Shown here: positions 43,334 through 53,000 of the stretch, in pieces
Position numbering within the stretch: the stretch's first letter is position 1
How the letters are laid out: every line of letters begins with the position of its first letter
Assembly (NCBI RefSeq): GCF_001663175.1
Contig: NZ_CP016033.1
Location: 1,674,001-1,738,000 of the forward strand
Source: Erythrobacter neustonensis
Lineage (GTDB): Bacteria; Pseudomonadota; Alphaproteobacteria; Sphingomonadales; Sphingomonadaceae
DNA length: 64,000 nucleotides
Reading direction: 5' to 3'
Notes under the pieces: model-generated
Database searches by the model: none
What the model saw: the letters and a program-made list of their open reading frames with translations, nothing else
What the model was told of the DNA's origin: nothing
Translations under genes and position numbers: made by a program

Positions 43334-44676
43334 ACAGCCTCTAGTTCGGCGGTGGCAGGGGCATCGACCAGCCCGCGCACGTAGATCTTGCCGGTGACGG
43401 CGGCGGAGATCAGCGCCGCGCGGCGCTCTTGCAGGAGGGTGATGGCGGCTTGGCAGCTGTCTAGAAGATCTTCCGATGCTTCCTTGCCGCTCAGAATGGA
43501 GTCTACGATGCGCTGCTGCTCTTCGACTGGCGGGTGCGGTATTACCAATGCCTCGATGTCGGGCATGTAGATGGTCTTGTGGGTCGAGCCGATCATCAAG
43601 CTTGCGAACACTGATGACATCGAGCGAAGGCAGAACAGCAGATAGGCGGGGAGCAACTCGTCACCACAGATCCAAGCCGCGAAATCCTGTGACACCGCCA
43701 TGTCATCGGCCATGATCCCGCTGAAGCCCACCGATGCTGTGCGGGAAAGAAAGACTGTGTCCTTGGGCAGCAACCGCGCCGAGGAGTTCGCCAGACCGAG
43801 CGAGCTGATCTTCACCGCAGTCGTGTGAAGGTAGGTCGTCCTTCCGTCGCGTAGTTGCTTCACGTCCCCCGTCGTCACCCACGGGATCTTGCATTCCTGC
43901 TCCACCCAGTATTCCGGCCTGGATCTGCTCGGGGTGTGTCCGCTTTCCAGCGTGGCCATCTTTTTGATTGGGCGGACACTCCAGTGCGCCGGGATCTCGC
44001 CGAGCCATTCGATGCCGCTGTCCTTCATGGGGGCGTGGGGGTTGAGGCCCTTGGTGACGGCGTGAGAGATGACTGCCTGGCGCTTTTCCTTGAGCAGCGC
44101 GATCAAGCGCTCCTGTTCGGCCACCAGCGCGTCGATCTTGGCCGTCTCCCGGTCGAGGAGGGCGGCGATGGCGGCTTGTTCATCGAGGCTGGGAAACATC
44201 ACTGGCAGCGACGACAGGTGATCAGGATCAACGTCCCACTGGTTGATCCGAATACCCTTTGAGATCGTCATATACCCAGCAGCATAGGGCGGCGATCGGA
44301 GGAGGTAGTGTAGGAACGGTGGGTGGAACTCGCGTCTTGGCGAGAACACGAAGTATGCCGGGCTGACGATGCCGCGATGGGATGAGATGCCAAGCGAGCC
44401 CTGCCATGCCTTCATCTTGTTCATGGCGAGGTCGCCGGGTTCGACAAGCTGATAGGTGGACAGGTCGTCGGAGGCGTTGTTGAAGTTGTCGTCTCGGTCG
44501 GACTTCCGAATGACGCCGTAGTCCCGGTAGACCGATAGCAATTCCTCGCCCGCGAACCCAGTGCGCTTTGTCCTGCGGAAGAGCGCGCCGAACGGGATGG
44601 AAGCCCACCCGCTTGGGATTTGCCCGAGCCACTGCGCCCCGCTATCCTTGTATTCAGGGTAGGCGGGAAAGCTCAC
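43330..44676 (-). CDS. hsdS: Type I restriction-modification specificity subunit
   Basis: A 448-residue HsdS with two target-recognition domains. Each begins with the same signature: [15 protein letters not shown] near residue 10 and [15 protein letters not shown] near 217. Conserved coiled-coil spacers follow ([48 protein letters not shown], and [14 protein letters not shown]...[18 protein letters not shown]). It directs both methylation and cleavage to a bipartite site that cannot be read from sequence. It starts at GTG overlapping the hsdM stop as GTGA. Confidence 0.94.
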   Translation of the reverse strand: MSFPAYPEYKDSGAQWLGQIPSGWASIPFGALFRRTKRTGFAGEELLSVYRDYGVIRKSDRDDNFNNASDDLSTYQLVEPGDLAMNKMKAWQGSLGISSHRGIVSPAYFVFSPRREFHPPFLHYLLRSPPYAAGYMTISKGIRINQWDVDPDHLSSLPVMFPSLDEQAAIAALLDRETAKIDALVAEQERLIALLKEKRQAVISHAVTKGLNPHAPMKDSGIEWLGEIPAHWSVRPIKKMATLESGHTPSRSRPEYWVEQECKIPWVTTGDVKQLRDGRTTYLHTTAVKISSLGLANSSARLLPKDTVFLSRTASVGFSGIMADDMAVSQDFAAWICGDELLPAYLLFCLRSMSSVFASLMIGSTHKTIYMPDIEALVIPHPPVEEQQRIVDSILSGKEASEDLLDSCQAAITLLQERRAALISAAVTGKIYVRGLVDAPATAELEAV

Positions 44677-46493
44677 GCCGCCAGCTCCTTGAGCATCCCC
44701 TGAATGCGCGCAGTCACCTCGGCGAGGTCAGAATCGATCTCGGCCAGCGGGCGCGGTGGCTCGAAGACATAGAAATGCCGGTTGAAGGGGATTTCATAGC
44801 CGATCTTGGTCTTGTCGTGATCGATCCATGCGTCCGGCGCGTGGGGCTTCACCTCGCGCTCGAAATAGGCGGCAACATCCTCCGACAGCGGTACGTTCTC
44901 GGTATCCCGCAAAGCGCTGTCCGCCTGCGGCTTGCCCTTGGCCTTGCCGCGCTGGCCGAGCACGATCTTGCCCGCCTCATCGCGCAAGGGCCGCTCCACC
45001 GTGATGGTGCGATAGCCAAAGCTCTTGTTGTCGAAGATCCGGGAGAGCGGGGCGATCCTGACCTTGCCGCCCTCCGGTGCCGTTGGCAGTGTTTCCCCGG
45101 CGCGCACCACATGGCGGGCGATCTCCTTGCCGCTCGCATCCAGCACCGTTGCCAGTTCCGCCTCGACAAAGGCCCCGAACAGCTGCGTGACCTCGGCGAT
45201 CTGATCGTCGCTCATCTGCTTGCGCTTGGAGCCCAAGGACTTGCGCATCTTCTGCCAGAAGCTGCTGGCGTCGATCAGCTGCACCTTGCCAGAGCGTGCG
45301 GCGGGTTTCTTGTTGGACAGCACCCAGACATAGGTGGCGATGCCGGTGTTGTAGAACATGTCGGTGGGCAGGGCGATGATCGCCTCGACCAGATCGTTCT
45401 CCAGCACATAGCGGCGGATCTCGCTCTCCCCGCTGCCCGCCCCGCCTGTGAACAGGGGCGAGCCGTTGAGGACGATGCCGAAGCGGCAGCCACCCTCGGC
45501 ATGGGGGCGCATCTTCGACAGCAGGTGCATGAGGAACAGCAGCGAGCCATCCGAAACACGTGGCAAGCCAGGGCCGAAGCGACCGGCGTGCCCGAGCCGC
45601 TGGTGCTCATCCTGCACCTCCTTCTGCACCTTCTTCCATTCCACACCGAAGGGCGGGTTGGAGAGCATATAGTCGAAGGTCTGCGCCGGGTGCCCGTCAT
45701 CCGACAGGGTGTTGCCCTGCACAATACGGGCGATGTCCTGCCCCTTGATGAGCATGTCCGCCTTGCAGATGGCGTAGGATTCGGGGTTCAGCTCCTGCCC
45801 CGACATCGTGAGCTGCGCCTTGGGATTGTGCTCGTGCAGGTATTCGCCCGCGATCGACAGCATGCCGCCGGTGCCTGCCGTGGGGTCGTAGATCGAGCGC
45901 ACGACGCTGGGCTTGGACAGCACATCATCATCCTCGACGAAGATGAGGTTGACCATCAGCCGGATCACTTCACGAGGGGTGAAATGCTCCCCGGCGGTTT
46001 CGTTCGAGATTTCGGCGAACTTGCGGATCAGCTCCTCAAACACGAGGCCCATCTGGTTGTTGTCGACCCGATCCGGGTGGAGGTCGATCCCCGCAAAGCG
46101 TTCGGTTACTTGGTAGAGCAGGCCATTCTTGGCAAGGCGATCAATCTGGGCGGCGAACTCGAACTGCTCGAAGATGTCGCGCACCTCGGGCGAGAAGCCC
46201 TGAATGTAACTGAGCAGATTGGTGGCAATGTTGTCTTGATCACCGATCAGCTTGACAAGATCGAGCGGGCTGCGGTTGAAGAATGTGGTGCCCGATGCCC
46301 GCGTGAGCATGGGATCGGGGAGGTTCTTGCCCGCGGCTTCGACCACGGCAGGCTTGGTAGGAGCAAGCACGCAATCAAGCCGCCGGAGCACCGTGAAGGG
46401 CAGGATAACTCGCCCGTATTCCGATTGCCTGTAATCCCCACGCAGCAGATCTGCGACGGACCAGATGAATGCCGAAAGCGATTGATGGTTCAC
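44673..46493 (-). CDS. hsdM: Type I restriction-modification DNA methyltransferase
   Basis: A 606-residue adenine-N6 methyltransferase. The N-terminal HsdM domain has [27 protein letters not shown], the AdoMet motif is [13 protein letters not shown] (motif I) and the catalytic motif is [11 protein letters not shown] (NPPF). Together with HsdS it protects host DNA. It is the first gene of a seven-gene operon hsdM-hsdS-119aa-175aa-DUF4268-hsdR-AlpA. The C-terminal part retains the usual [21 protein letters not shown] motif. The length is normal. Confidence 0.95.
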   Translation of the reverse strand: MNHQSLSAFIWSVADLLRGDYRQSEYGRVILPFTVLRRLDCVLAPTKPAVVEAAGKNLPDPMLTRASGTTFFNRSPLDLVKLIGDQDNIATNLLSYIQGFSPEVRDIFEQFEFAAQIDRLAKNGLLYQVTERFAGIDLHPDRVDNNQMGLVFEELIRKFAEISNETAGEHFTPREVIRLMVNLIFVEDDDVLSKPSVVRSIYDPTAGTGGMLSIAGEYLHEHNPKAQLTMSGQELNPESYAICKADMLIKGQDIARIVQGNTLSDDGHPAQTFDYMLSNPPFGVEWKKVQKEVQDEHQRLGHAGRFGPGLPRVSDGSLLFLMHLLSKMRPHAEGGCRFGIVLNGSPLFTGGAGSGESEIRRYVLENDLVEAIIALPTDMFYNTGIATYVWVLSNKKPAARSGKVQLIDASSFWQKMRKSLGSKRKQMSDDQIAEVTQLFGAFVEAELATVLDASGKEIARHVVRAGETLPTAPEGGKVRIAPLSRIFDNKSFGYRTITVERPLRDEAGKIVLGQRGKAKGKPQADSALRDTENVPLSEDVAAYFEREVKPHAPDAWIDHDKTKIGYEIPFNRHFYVFEPPRPLAEIDSDLAEVTARIQGMLKELAA

Positions 46494-46866
46494 GATATTT
46501 CCCTTGCTCGAGGCAGTTAGTGCCGCAGCCAGCGAACCGGGGCAAGGGCGGAATGGGACGCCAGCGCGCGTCTGCGATCAAGAATAGACCAGCAGACCGT
46601 CTCTTGCCGCGGTGGGAACAATCTGGTGCGACGCCGGCACATCCCCCCCCCGAGAGAGCAGTAGACGTCGATCACGAAGGTAACGTAGATAATTCATGCC
46701 CGAGTATGGACGCACGCGAAATCGACCACCCGCCGATCGTTCGGCCAAATAAAGCGGAACCTACGTTTACCTCGTATGCAGAACGAAGCGCCTTAAAGTG
46801 CCTTCAGTGGTGATTGACGCCTCGCTCGGCTAAACGTGTCCCAAACTTTTGCACGCACCAGCCACT
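46494..46866. other. 373-bp intergenic region upstream of the restriction operon
   Basis: No supported gene. It must hold the hsdM promoter. It contains a run of nine C at 46643-46651, about 150 bp before hsdM, which is a possible length-variable tract. The GC content falls toward the right, where the AT-richer segment begins. Confidence 0.5.
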
Positions 46867-47604
46867 CTACGGTGCGCTTGGTGGATGGAAGCCATCGTAG
46901 TTGCTGGACGCTATGCCAATTACCTTGCCGTTGCCTCGCTTGCTGGGCACGGGAAAGGGCTTGTAACCCATCTTTTTGCGAGCCGATTGGCAAAGGCTTC
47001 GACTGACCCCGGAGCGCCTACCGTAGACTACACCCTGAGGTTCGGGGTTCCGAATACCAAATCGGCCTGCGTGCTCCGGATTGATTCCTTTGAGCATATA
47101 TCGACGGACAGCAAGGGAAGATCTGACCTTTTGTATATCGACGCAACCCTTCGGTGATTGATGATGATTTTTTGAAGATTTTCTTTGAAGCTTTGCTTTG
47201 TCATCGAGACTTGTTACCCACCTAGGAACTAGGTCGCAGAATTCCTCATAAAGCTCTTCTGGTATATGAACTACCCAATGCACGTGAAGTCCTTCCCTTA
47301 CATATTTATAAGAGGGAATAATCTTACGTCCGATCTTCTCGCTTCTAGTGCGAAGCCAACGGCAAAACCTTTCGTTTCTAAGCTTGTCAAAATTATCGAT
47401 ACCGCTTTCGCTCAATGAGTAATTTATGGTCACAAAGACATTCAGGGCGATTCCAGTGCTGATGTTAGCTTTTGGCTGACGCCATCGAGAGAGATCTGTT
47501 CCGATGATTTCACATACACGCGATCCGTGGTGGAGATTGCGAGCCGCATGCAACGATATGTATTCATTAGCTCGCTTCGCTTTCTGGGGATGCTTCATCT
47601 TCAT
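46867..47604 (-). CDS. Putative HUH-type replication/relaxase-like protein
   Basis: A 245-residue basic protein of AT-richer sequence. The segment REGLHVHWVVHIPEELYEEF has an HxH motif in a hydrophobic strand, as in HUH endonucleases, and VRRYMLKGI about 60 residues later offers a Tyr and Lys, as in rolling-circle Rep proteins. No domain can be named with certainty. It could be an element-borne initiator or a decayed one. Codon use differs from the GC-rich neighbours, consistent with separate origin. It reads toward the restriction operon and its start faces the traK-like operon across a 579-bp region. Confidence 0.5.
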   Translation of the reverse strand: MKMKHPQKAKRANEYISLHAARNLHHGSRVCEIIGTDLSRWRQPKANISTGIALNVFVTINYSLSESGIDNFDKLRNERFCRWLRTRSEKIGRKIIPSYKYVREGLHVHWVVHIPEELYEEFCDLVPRWVTSLDDKAKLQRKSSKNHHQSPKGCVDIQKVRSSLAVRRYMLKGINPEHAGRFGIRNPEPQGVVYGRRSGVSRSLCQSARKKMGYKPFPVPSKRGNGKVIGIASSNYDGFHPPSAP

Positions 47605-48183
47605 TTCTAAACCTACCCTTGGGCATTTGTTCTTGGCTTCGGACTTGTGTGCTAGTAGGATTTGCGAGCTGCAGCACCAAGCGACCAGATAGACAAAAAA
47701 GTAACTTGTCTTATTATGGAGCAGTTTTTTGATGTAAGGAAGGCTATCGAAAAGATCTAAACCGGATTGTTCATCAATTATTTTTTCAACCGGATGTGCG
47801 TAGATGCTTTGAGCAATTGCTTAAAAAATTTGAGCAATTGCTCGTTTTATGCCTCGTCTCCAGCGACGCGTGGTTTGCATGACGGTGTCAGAAACTTCGT
47901 CATAGATGATTTTTCTCTTCACTAAAGGTCGGCTGGATCCGCAATGATATTCTTGGTTAAAAGGCGCTGATTTTACCCAAGTGCGGCCGTCTTGAGTGGA
48001 AGCAAAAATGGATGGTCATCCTCGGGTTTTTTGATTTGATGAAATGCTAGACCTCTATTTGGCCCATGTGGTCAAAGGCCCTAAGACGGCCATTTGTTGT
48101 TTCTTGAGTCTCCATCCTAAAACATAAAAACTTTTGCAATAACGCCAAAGTTCGCAGTGTTTGAAACCAAAGGAGACACCAAA
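47605..48183. other. 579-bp AT-rich intergenic region between HUH-like gene and traK-like gene
   Basis: No supported gene. It has many A/T tracts and two 14-bp direct repeats at 47808-47842 (separate entry). It contains the divergent promoters of the HUH-like gene and traK-like operon and could hold an origin of replication or transfer; no known origin consensus is evident. Confidence 0.5.
47808..47843. repeat. Two 14-bp direct repeats, each centred on GAGCAATTGC
   Basis: TTTGAGCAATTGCT occurs at 47808-47821 and 47829-47842, exactly 21 bp apart, i.e. two helical turns. The right copy extends to the perfect 12-bp palindrome GAGCAATTGCTC (47832-47843). Paired palindromes on one helix face are typical of operators or of accessory-protein sites at a transfer or replication origin. 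Confidence 0.75.
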
Positions 48184-48570
48184 ATGAAACCACGAAAAAA
48201 CGGTGCAGCTGCACGAATCAGGCGTCATCGAAGTCGGATCGAACGCGAATTTCAGCAAGGTCGTCACAAGAATGAGGTCAGGAAAGATCTGATCAAAGAA
48301 GGCGCGATCCCTCCGATAAGTGCATCGCACTTCAACAATGTCGTTTCGGAATTTGAATTCGAAACCCCGTCATTCACAGCCCTACCGAATGACGCACCAC
48401 CTGCCGACGTCGCATCAATGGTCGGCCAGCCAGTCGGGCAGGCCCCTGCTGGCGTTGAGCCAAGCTTGCCGCCGACTGTTCCGAAGACGCAATCAGCGAC
48501 CAAGCGCTATTTCGACACACCGGCTGCCGATGATCGCTTCGACGCCGAATTGAATGGAGGCGTAAAATGA
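48184..48570 (+). CDS. TraK-like accessory protein (putative)
   Basis: A 128-residue basic protein. RIRRHRSRIEREFQQGRHKNEVRKDLIKEGAIPPISASHFNNVVSEFEF resembles the oriT-binding TraK family of IncP-like transfer systems, whose short helical domain has the same kind of G..I..S...F spacing. The C-terminal half is disordered and proline-rich. GGAG is seven bases before ATG 48184. It is followed by a TraL-like ATPase overlapping by ATGA, the order traK-traL known from RK2. The assignment is from pattern and order only. Confidence 0.5.
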   Translation: MKPRKNGAAARIRRHRSRIEREFQQGRHKNEVRKDLIKEGAIPPISASHFNNVVSEFEFETPSFTALPNDAPPADVASMVGQPVGQAPAGVEPSLPPTVPKTQSATKRYFDTPAADDRFDAELNGGVK

Positions 48571-49454
48571 CCACCAAGGAGCATAAGCAACGAATGCGGT
48601 GTGTGGTAGCGCCGCTCACGAACGCCGGTGGGGAAGGGAAGACCTGGGTGTCGATGATGATCCAGTCGATTTTCCAGTTGCTCCACGAACCAATCGTCGT
48701 GGCGGACGCCGATCAAGGAAACAGAGCAGCGCGGGTTGTCCTAGGGAAGGTTCACCTGATCGACATTTCCGAAGATTCTGAGGCGAGCGCGGCGAAGTTG
48801 ATGGCGCAAGTTGAAGGCGGGCAATCCCTCCTCATTGATTGCGGCGCGAATGCACTTGCCAGCTCCGTCAACTTCAACAACATGTTGGCAGAGACAGCCG
48901 AGACATTACGCGGCGATGGTTACGAGGCCTATGGTCTATGCGTGGTCTCGGCCAACAAGCCGGGAGCAGCGGCTGCACTGAAACGCCTCGTGACCCGCTT
49001 CACTCCATACTTTAAATTGCTCTGGGTCTTCAACGACCGTGACGGTTCAAATCGCGTTCCGGAAGGCTTTGTCGCTGACATCACGGTGCGGAACCTCGAT
49101 CCGGGTTTCGTCACCTTGGTTCATGATGCCGGTGGGTTCACGCCAATTGTGCTTCACGGCGTTGATGGCCACCAGCATAGCAGCGATTACATCAGCGCAT
49201 ACCTTTGGTCTTTTGCGGATCAAGAAGGGATCAGAAAGCTATTTGGTGACGCTCAGATCAACAGCTTGAGCGCCCTGTTAAACCGGACTGTCAAACGGGT
49301 CGACCCCATGCGGATCGAAAGACCACTCGCCGATGAAGAATATCTCGAGACCGTTTGGAAAGCCAAACATCTACGCGCGATCTGGCCCACCCTTGGTGAT
49401 GTGGATGCGATGATGCGAGCGCTCGAAGATTTCAAGAAGACCCATATCAGATAG
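48567..49454 (+). CDS. TraL-like/ParA-superfamily ATPase
   Basis: A 295-residue P-loop ATPase of the MinD/ParA/TraL superfamily. The deviant Walker A is NAGGEGKTW (about 19-27); Asp in VVADADQGN and SLLIDCGANALA follow at the expected spacing. TraL in IncP plasmids is a traK partner of unclear role; partition ParA is an alternative, but no parB-like gene follows. Its ATGA start overlaps the traK-like stop. A strong terminator follows the stop by 16 bases, closing the two-gene operon. Confidence 0.7.
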   Translation: MTTKEHKQRMRCVVAPLTNAGGEGKTWVSMMIQSIFQLLHEPIVVADADQGNRAARVVLGKVHLIDISEDSEASAAKLMAQVEGGQSLLIDCGANALASSVNFNNMLAETAETLRGDGYEAYGLCVVSANKPGAAAALKRLVTRFTPYFKLLWVFNDRDGSNRVPEGFVADITVRNLDPGFVTLVHDAGGFTPIVLHGVDGHQHSSDYISAYLWSFADQEGIRKLFGDAQINSLSALLNRTVKRVDPMRIERPLADEEYLETVWKAKHLRAIWPTLGDVDAMMRALEDFKKTHIR

Positions 49455-49470
49455 CCTACCGAATTCCCAT

Positions 49471-49497
49471 GAGGGGCCGAAAGGCCCCTCTTTTTTT
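49471..49497 (+). terminator. Rho-independent terminator after the traL-like gene
   Basis: GAGGGGCC (49471-49478), loop GAAA, GGCCCCTC (49483-49490), then seven T. A perfect 8-bp stem with a tetraloop. Confidence 0.95.
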
Positions 49498-50041
49498 GCC
49501 GCTCTGGAAGGAAAATTTGAGCGATCGAACGACATTCTCGTCGATGCCACCGCTCAGCTCCCAGCGCATTTCTACTGCGTCTGCCAAGCCCTGCAATCTC
49601 CGGCTAGTCTGGCAGCGGAGTGGAATGGCTCCAACATCAGACCGAGGAGGGCAACAACCACAACAATTCGGGATGCACGGTTGGCGATGGCTTTATCGGG
49701 TCGATTTTTAGTGCGTGAAGGAAAATTGCCAATGACGGCAAATCTATCGCGCAACACAACAACAACAATTATGAAAATTCTAATCTTGATATGTGGATCA
49801 ATCGTTTGCGTTTAAGGAATTATATAGCTACATAAACGTCAACAAGAATATTTTAGGCGCAATATTGCAAACAGGGATGCATAGTCATTCATCCATGTTT
49901 GCTGCGCATCTTCGCAGGCTCCGATGGGGTAGCCTCCGGCGGTAAGCAGCAACAACAGATGGCTGGCAGGGATGCTCTACGAAGTTCGGAAATATTTCTT
50001 AGGCCCTTCTCAAAATTGGGGCGTCTATCCTAGAACGGTAG
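49498..50041. other. 544-bp intergenic region before the relaxase, candidate oriT
   Basis: No supported gene; a short frame at its left end overlaps the terminator. The sequence is AT-rich in the middle. Near the right end AGGCT (49916-49920) and AGCCT (49931-49935) form an inverted repeat, and five bases later comes GGTAAG (49941-49946). In MOB-Q plasmids an inverted repeat precedes GGTAAGTGCGCCC at nic. The match is partial, so oriT here is only a candidate. Confidence 0.35.
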
Positions 50042-53000
50042 ATGCCCAATCAACATGACAACGATATCGCCCGCGCCCGTGCTGCTCTGGCCAGCATGGA
50101 GGCCAAGATCGCGCAACACAGTCAGGGGCCCAACCTGACCCCGTCAGGGTCGCCCATGGACAATCGAACGGCGCGCACAGCAACAACAGCTACATCCCCG
50201 GCCACGTCGATGCGAAATGATGGCGCCGCCGCCCGCCGGTCCTTGCGCGGGCAGCAAATGAGCTCGGTGCCCGATCTTGGCATCACGTCCGACCAGCACA
50301 TCACCGGGAAGGCCTCAACCTATCGTAAGACCTGGGCGGCTGATTGGGGCGCAGAAGATCTGTCGCGCGAGACGGCCAAGGGCTCGGCCATTGCCCTGAC
50401 CCCGAACTTTTGGGCTCCCATCAGCCGGCCCATCCGCGCCGCCACTCAGCAAGGCGTCACCAGCTTTCACTTCAGCTGCTCAACGATTTCGAAGGTCTCG
50501 AAGGAGGTGATCTCCCCATCGGGCACCAGATCTCGGCCAGGAGCCGCACGCGAGCATTCGCGATATCTCGAGCGTGAAGGTGCCGTAGCCCAATCAGACG
50601 GGGAAGGTGAGACACTGCTGCATCCTGATGGATCGAACACCACGGAAAGCCGCGCGCTTGGAGGCAACGACTATATCGAACGTCAGGAAGCGTTGGCGGT
50701 CGGCCAGAACGGGCAGTTGGCTCTGTTCACGAGCATATCCGACGATCCGGAAGAGCGCCGCGAATTCTGGCTGCTCGTCGAACAGCACGCCAACGAGCGG
50801 GGGATGGATCGTGTGACCATTGCGCCCCACGCCAATCCTGAATTTTGGGGCAAGGTCAGGGCTGACCCCAAATGCCCGGAGAGTTTAAGGGGCGCGCTCA
50901 ACACGGCCTTGGCTGGGCAGCAGATCAACATTGCCGTCGCCAATAACACCGACTTGCGCAAGTTGCTGAAGCGGCATGGATGGCAACAGCAACGCCGCAA
51001 GCGCGAAGGCGAGACCCGCGAAGACTATAATGCCGAGGTCAATCGGCATGAGGCGGAGACCGGGATCAAGTTCCATGATGCCCGCGGTGGCCAGACACAA
51101 TTCCGTGTGGTGGGCGAACTGCCAGCCGAGGTGAGCCATGAAGCACGCCTGCGCATCATGCGCGAGTTAACCAAGCCATTCGCTGAGCAGAATCTGCCCT
51201 ACATGATCGTCATGCATGCGCCTGACCACAGCAACAACGACAAGAACTGGCACTTCCACCTGATCTATCATGATCGGCCCGTCGCCCGCTTCGTCAACGA
51301 TCCGGCTGATCCGATGCACGATCATCTTCGCCCGTGCGCAAACGACGGGCCCAAAACAAGCGCGAGAAAGGCAAAGGCACTTGCCCAAATCGGGCTGCCA
51401 CACATGGAGCAGTTCGTCGGTCGGTGGAACTTCGACGTCCCGCTTCATACCAAAACGAAGTCTCGGAACACCAAGACGTCCTTTCCCTTCGGTCAGACAA
51501 AGCTTCGGGGTGCTTCCATTTTCAACCCGGCGCATCAGCGGGTCCGATTGGCCGAGCTTACCAACATCGAACTCGAACGTGCTCGCGCCAACAGGAGGGT
51601 GGATCCGCGCACGTTCGAACAAATGGGGATCGACCGTGAACCGGACGAGCACCTGTCGAGCAAACGGTCTCAGCTCGAGGAGCGCGGCATACCCACCCCC
51701 GTTGGGCAACGGAACGAGGCCCGGCAGTGGCGCTATCGGCTAGGCCACCTCGAAGCCGCATATGCCAAAGCGGTGCAGGAACTCGAGTCCGAAACGCAGC
51801 AGCTGACCAGAATGCTGGCGGCGCGAAAGCCGAAAGGCGAGGTGGTCGAGATAAGCAAAAGCCTCATCCGAGACTATGAACATTGCAAGGGCGCCGCGCT
51901 TGAGCATCATCACATCGCCCGAATGCTGGCAGAGCAATATGACCGGACCGCCTCGCGCGCGAAGAAGGCTAAGCAGGTCTGCCTCAAGCATTTGTCCGCT
52001 ATCGAGGCTGGCAAGGCGAGCAAGCGCCTGCGCAAAGAGGAGCAGGCATACCGCGAACGCTTGGCCGAGGCGCAGGAGCATCTTGCTGGCCTGAATATCT
52101 TGCTTGCGGACGAACTTGCGCAAATCGGGCAATCGCAGGTGGCGGCCGCAAGCTACGAAGCCAATGCCAACCGACTGCGGGCAGAGTTCGGGCAGGTTCT
52201 CGACCGCGCGATGGAAGAACCAGCTGCTGTTGCTGTGCCACGACAACATTCGGACAGGTCCAGTGCACTGCCGGCAGATGCGCTGCAACCGGATGATCAG
52301 GAAGATCGCCAGCTCCTCAGCAGCAACAATACGAGCCCGCCCAAGCGCATGCTTACCACCGAGGAGATGGACGCCTTCGTGAAGGACGTGATCGACCGGA
52401 AAGTCCGTCTCGTGCTTCGGGATCAGGCGGTCGTGCCCAAAGTGGCAGATCCCCGCCTTTCCGAGATTGTCGCGGCGGCGAACTACCTCGACCTCATGCC
52501 TCGCCTCACCGCCATTCACAGGGAGCAGAACCAGGCGCGTGACGACCTGCTCAAAGCGATCAAGGATCGCCCAGCGTTAATCGAAATGCGTTCCCGGGGC
52601 GATGGTCTTACAGCAGTGGCGCTGCGGTCGCCCGGTAAACGCTTACAGGCTGCCCTGCGGATGCATATTGAGGACCCGCAGGTCCGCAAGGCGTTGTCGT
52701 CGATTCTCAGCGCTGGTGGCAACAGCGGCAGCAGCGACAGCAGCAGCACGAACAGCGGCATCACGGGAGCCGCCACTGCGACAGAGCAGCGCGGTGCTGA
52801 TAATGTTGCCGCTGGGCCAGCCAGTCCGATCCTGCCCAGCAGCCAGCCTTCAGAAATCCCGACCGACCACTTCGATCCGGAAGCGGAGCGTAAGCGCATC
52901 AGGGCCGCCAAGTTTGGACAGCCGCGAGTGCAGGAACTGAGGAAGGGCCTCCATCCCCTCATTGACCAATGGCTTGAGGCGACAACGAAGGGTGAGGACG

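Noticed and set aside
47605..48183. CRISPR-like array in the AT-rich gap
   Set aside because: There are only two 14-bp repeats with a seven-base spacer, far shorter than CRISPR units; no other repeat array was seen in the window.
50026..50033. TATCCTAG as an IncP-type nic site
   Set aside because: IncP nic needs ATCCTG followed by C or T; the relaxase resembles MOB-Q, and no suitable inverted repeat precedes this word.
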